A program made the translations under genes and the position numbers. Below, piece after piece: positions 61,818 through 64,000 of a stretch of 64,000 bases of DNA (position 1 is its first letter; every line of letters starts with the position of its first letter). The DNA is taken from the NCBI RefSeq assembly GCF_000271845.1, contig NZ_JH719395.1, positions 2,135,131 through 2,199,130 of the forward strand, read 5' to 3'. The stretch is from Rhizobium leguminosarum bv. trifolii WSM2297. GTDB taxonomy: Bacteria; Pseudomonadota; Alphaproteobacteria; Rhizobiales; Rhizobiaceae. A model generated the notes under the pieces. The model searched no databases and was not told where the DNA came from. It was given only the letters and a program-made list of their open reading frames with translations.

Positions 61818-62579
61818 CTACCCCTGCGGCGCATCCGGCAAGGTCAGAATCACCGGCCCGTTGCGTGTCGCGACCACCGTATGTTCATATTGCACCGTCG
61901 GCGCCTGCGGATCGGCATACAGGGTCCACGCATCGTCGCCGCCTTCGGCCCAGGTCGCGCCGAGCGACAGGAAAGGCTCCACCGTAAAGACGAGACCATC
62001 CGTCATGACTCGTTTTTCCGAAGGGTCCGGCCAGGTCGAGAGCTCGGCCGGCTCCTCGTGCAGCGAACGGCCGACGCCGTGGCTCGCCAGATTGGCGACC
62101 AGCGTATAGCGGTTCTTCTGCGCGAAAGCGCCGACGGCGGTGCCGATCTTTGCCAGCGGCTCACCGGATTTCACCTGGTTGAGCCCGACCCACAGCGCCC
62201 GCTTGCCATCACGGCAGAGCTTGTCGATCTTCGGCTTGACCGGCGGCATCGCGAAGGAAGCGCCGGTATCGGCGAAAAAGCCGTCCTTCTCAGCCGAGAC
62301 GTCGATATTGATGAGATCGCCGGCGCGGATGACGCGCGCACCGGGAATACCGTGGGCGATTTCCTCGTTAATGCTGATGCAGGTCGCACCCGGAAACTGG
62401 TAGCAGAACTCCGGCGCCGAGCGCGCGCCAGCATCCTCGAGCACCTTGCGGCCGATCCGGTCGAGCTCCAGCGTCGTCATGCCGGGCTCCATCGCCGCCG
62501 CCATCACCTGGATGGCGTTGGCGCAGATCCGGCCGATCTCCTTGAGCTTTACCAGTTCGTCGTCGTTTGCGATAACCAT
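61818..62579 (-). CDS. map: Methionine aminopeptidase, type I
   Basis: Removes the initiator methionine from nascent proteins. 253 residues. The five metal ligands are visible: Asp in N-I-D-V-S-A, Asp in F-A-D-T-G-A-S-F, His in A-S-H-G-V-G-R, Glu in F-T-V-E-P-F and Glu in V-Q-Y-E-H-T-V-V. S-I-N-E-E-I-A-H-G-I-P carries the substrate His. ATG 62579 chosen over 62600 by family start. Lacks an N-terminal zinc-finger extension. Probably a second map paralogue, since the housekeeping copy is often near rpsB or radC in rhizobia; this is not certain. Confidence 0.93.
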   Translation of the reverse strand: MVIANDDELVKLKEIGRICANAIQVMAAAMEPGMTTLELDRIGRKVLEDAGARSAPEFCYQFPGATCISINEEIAHGIPGARVIRAGDLINIDVSAEKDGFFADTGASFAMPPVKPKIDKLCRDGKRALWVGLNQVKSGEPLAKIGTAVGAFAQKNRYTLVANLASHGVGRSLHEEPAELSTWPDPSEKRVMTDGLVFTVEPFLSLGATWAEGGDDAWTLYADPQAPTVQYEHTVVATRNGPVILTLPDAPQG

Positions 62580-62618
62580 TCGTCTCTTCCGCCCCTGCAC
62601 AGGGCCGCCGCGGCCGCC

Positions 62619-63680
62619 TCAAGCTGAGGCTTTCACCCCTTCGCCCTTTTCAGTCAATGCCTTTCTGACGATCGGTGCCACTTTCGTCCCGTAGAGTTCG
62701 ATGCCGCGCATGATCTGATCATGCGGCATCAGGCCGATCGCCATCTGCAACAGGAAGCGGTCGTTTTTGAAGAGCGCGTGCTGGGCGACGATTTTTTCGG
62801 CAACCACCTCGGGATCGCCGACGAAGAGCGCTCCATTCGGACCGCGCGACATGTCGAAATGCGCCCGGCTCGTCGGCCCCCAGCCGCGCTCGCGGCCGAT
62901 GCGGTTCATCACTTCGGCCTGCGGCCCATAGAACTGCTCGGCGGCGGCCGCCGTCGTATCGGCAATGAAGCCGTGGACATTGATGCTGGTCTTCAGCTTC
63001 GCCTGGTCCTGCCCTGCCCGGCGTGCTGCCTCGCGGTAGAGATCGAACAGCGGCGCGAATCGGCGCGGCTCGCCCCCAATGATCGCCAGCGCCACCGGCA
63101 GGCCGAGCGCGCCGGCGCGCGCCACCGACTGCGGCGTGCCGCCGACGGCAACCCATAACGGCAGCGGATCCTGCAGTGGCCTGGGATAAACGCCGCGCCC
63201 GTTGATCGGCGCACGCATCTCACCCTTCCACTCCACGACTTCGCCCTCGCGCAGCGCCAGCAGCAGATCGAGCTTCTCCTCGAAAAGCTGGTCGTAGTCT
63301 TCGAGATTATAGCCGAACAGCGGGAAGGATTCGATGAACGAGCCGCGCCCCGCCATGATTTCGGCCCGGCCGTTGGAAATCAGATCGAGCGTCGAGAACT
63401 GCTGGAAAACGCGCACCGGATCGTCGGAGGACAGCACGGTGACGGCGCTGGTCAGCCGAATGTTTTTCGTCTTGACCGCCGCTGCAGCCAGCGCGACGGC
63501 CGGAGCCGACGCCGCATAGTCCGGCCGATGATGTTCGCCGAGCCCGAAGACGTCGAGCCCCACCTGATCGGCAAGCTCGATCTCCTCGATCAGATGTTTC
63601 AGCCGCTCGGCCCCTTCCGCTCCCTTGCTGCGGGAAGGATTGGGATTGACATCGGCGAATGTGTAAAGCCCCAGTTCCAT
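62619..63680 (-). CDS. LLM-class flavin-dependent oxidoreductase
   Basis: Luciferase-like monooxygenase family member, 353 residues, TIM barrel binding reduced flavin. [15 protein letters not shown] start, [23 protein letters not shown] and [16 protein letters not shown] are typical of the group annotated as conserved hypothetical LLM proteins. ATG 63689 (M-P-T-M-E-L-G) is an alternative start. Cotranscription with map, 39 bases downstream, is likely. Physiological substrate unknown. Confidence 0.87.
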   Translation of the reverse strand: MELGLYTFADVNPNPSRSKGAEGAERLKHLIEEIELADQVGLDVFGLGEHHRPDYAASAPAVALAAAAVKTKNIRLTSAVTVLSSDDPVRVFQQFSTLDLISNGRAEIMAGRGSFIESFPLFGYNLEDYDQLFEEKLDLLLALREGEVVEWKGEMRAPINGRGVYPRPLQDPLPLWVAVGGTPQSVARAGALGLPVALAIIGGEPRRFAPLFDLYREAARRAGQDQAKLKTSINVHGFIADTTAAAAEQFYGPQAEVMNRIGRERGWGPTSRAHFDMSRGPNGALFVGDPEVVAEKIVAQHALFKNDRFLLQMAIGLMPHDQIMRGIELYGTKVAPIVRKALTEKGEGVKASA

Positions 63681-63900
63681 CGTCGGCATCCTGTTGAATT
63701 CTGACCGGAGATAAGGATGGCGGGGATGGAGCGCAAATACAAATTGTGGAACGGATTGTTCGAGAATTTCGATAGGCGGCGTGATGTTTCCGGGCGGCCG
63801 ATGCTCGTCTTCGTCGCAGGATGGTAAAGAGTTTTCGCGCCGCGGATACGACGCTATCAACTTGGCTCCCTCTTCTCCCCGGCGGGGAGAAGCGCAACCA

Positions 63901-64000
63901 TTAAGCGGAAGAGCTTTGCAGCGGGGTACTTTTTGCCCACGGGGTTTGGCGTTTGAGGACTGTGTTGGCGAAGATGATGAGTTTGCGGACGCATGCGATG
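63901..64000 (-). mobile_element. C-terminal end of an IS110-like transposase (cut by window edge)
   Basis: On the minus strand an open frame enters from the right edge and ends TAA 63901, reading [22 protein letters not shown]. This resembles the end of IS110-family transposases (C-M/V-R-K-L-L-x-x-x-N). Only 32 residues are visible, so the family call is tentative. A truncated intergenic repeat hairpin (63871-63893) lies directly beside it. Confidence 0.55.

Overview
The window reads as a chromosomal segment of a Rhizobium (R. etli / R. leguminosarum / R. phaseoli group). Supporting evidence is the high GC, the fused trpE(G) with a tri-Trp leader, glnII with a divergent 63-codon gstI-like gene, a NolR-type regulator, a BacA transporter, a RirA-type IRO box and several rhizobial intergenic repeats, including two RIME-like copies. 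It is mostly core or conserved accessory metabolism and transport. I saw no prophage, CRISPR array, rRNA or tRNA. The only transposase trace is an IS110-like C-terminus cut by the right edge.

Layout. 0-6 kb: two GNAT acetyltransferases, glutathionyl-hydroquinone reductase, Nudix hydrolase, metallophosphoesterase, a secreted TPR protein and an ECF sigma/anti-sigma pair. 6-14 kb: leuA behind a leucine-rich leader, a BenE transporter, a ClpP paralogue, a DUF2076 protein, a CDF transporter-queF operon, a DUF2161 nuclease-like protein and a small conserved ORF. 14-19 kb: trpE(G) behind a trp attenuator, then a frameshifted heme-type TonB receptor with an IRO box. 19-29 kb: extensin-like protein, fhs, UPF0114 membrane protein, a duplicated ClpP-like exported protein, a LuxR-type regulator with a PAS protein, DUF2333, a coiled-coil protein and tdk. 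29-36 kb: choXWV, a HugZ-like heme protein, a NolR-like regulator, omega-amino acid:pyruvate aminotransferase and an HD-GYP protein. 36-42 kb: Liv-type binding protein, adenine deaminase, a frameshifted toxin-antitoxin pair and an alpha-glucosidase. 42-47.5 kb: a complete oppABCDF-type operon. 47.6-56 kb: small exported protein, KDG kinase, gstI-glnII, a glycosyltransferase, a secreted esterase divergent from an OhrR-type regulator, der and a YfgM-like protein. 56-64 kb: NnrU, a deacetylase, bacA, an MFS carrier, a PadR regulator, map, a luciferase-like oxidoreductase and the transposase tail.

The most interesting material is regulatory RNA and DNA rather than a new gene cluster. Both trpE(G) and leuA follow a short leader peptide (three consecutive Trp codons; four consecutive Leu codons). 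Each leader has a -35/-10 pair placed so that transcription would begin at or next to the leader AUG. The leuA leader contains four segments that can pair in mutually exclusive ways, the last being the leuA Shine-Dalgarno sequence, which suggests translational attenuation. Other readable control elements are tandem NtrC-like boxes and a sigma-54 promoter between gstI and glnII, a NolR-consensus box before nolR, an IRO box at the heme receptor, a RutR-like palindrome before the beta-alanine aminotransferase, and hairpins between binding-protein and permease genes in both ABC operons.

Three loci (the heme receptor and both genes of the toxin-antitoxin pair) each carry an apparent one-base deletion. 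They may be genuine pseudogenes or assembly errors. All family assignments were made by reading the translated sequences; no database search was possible.
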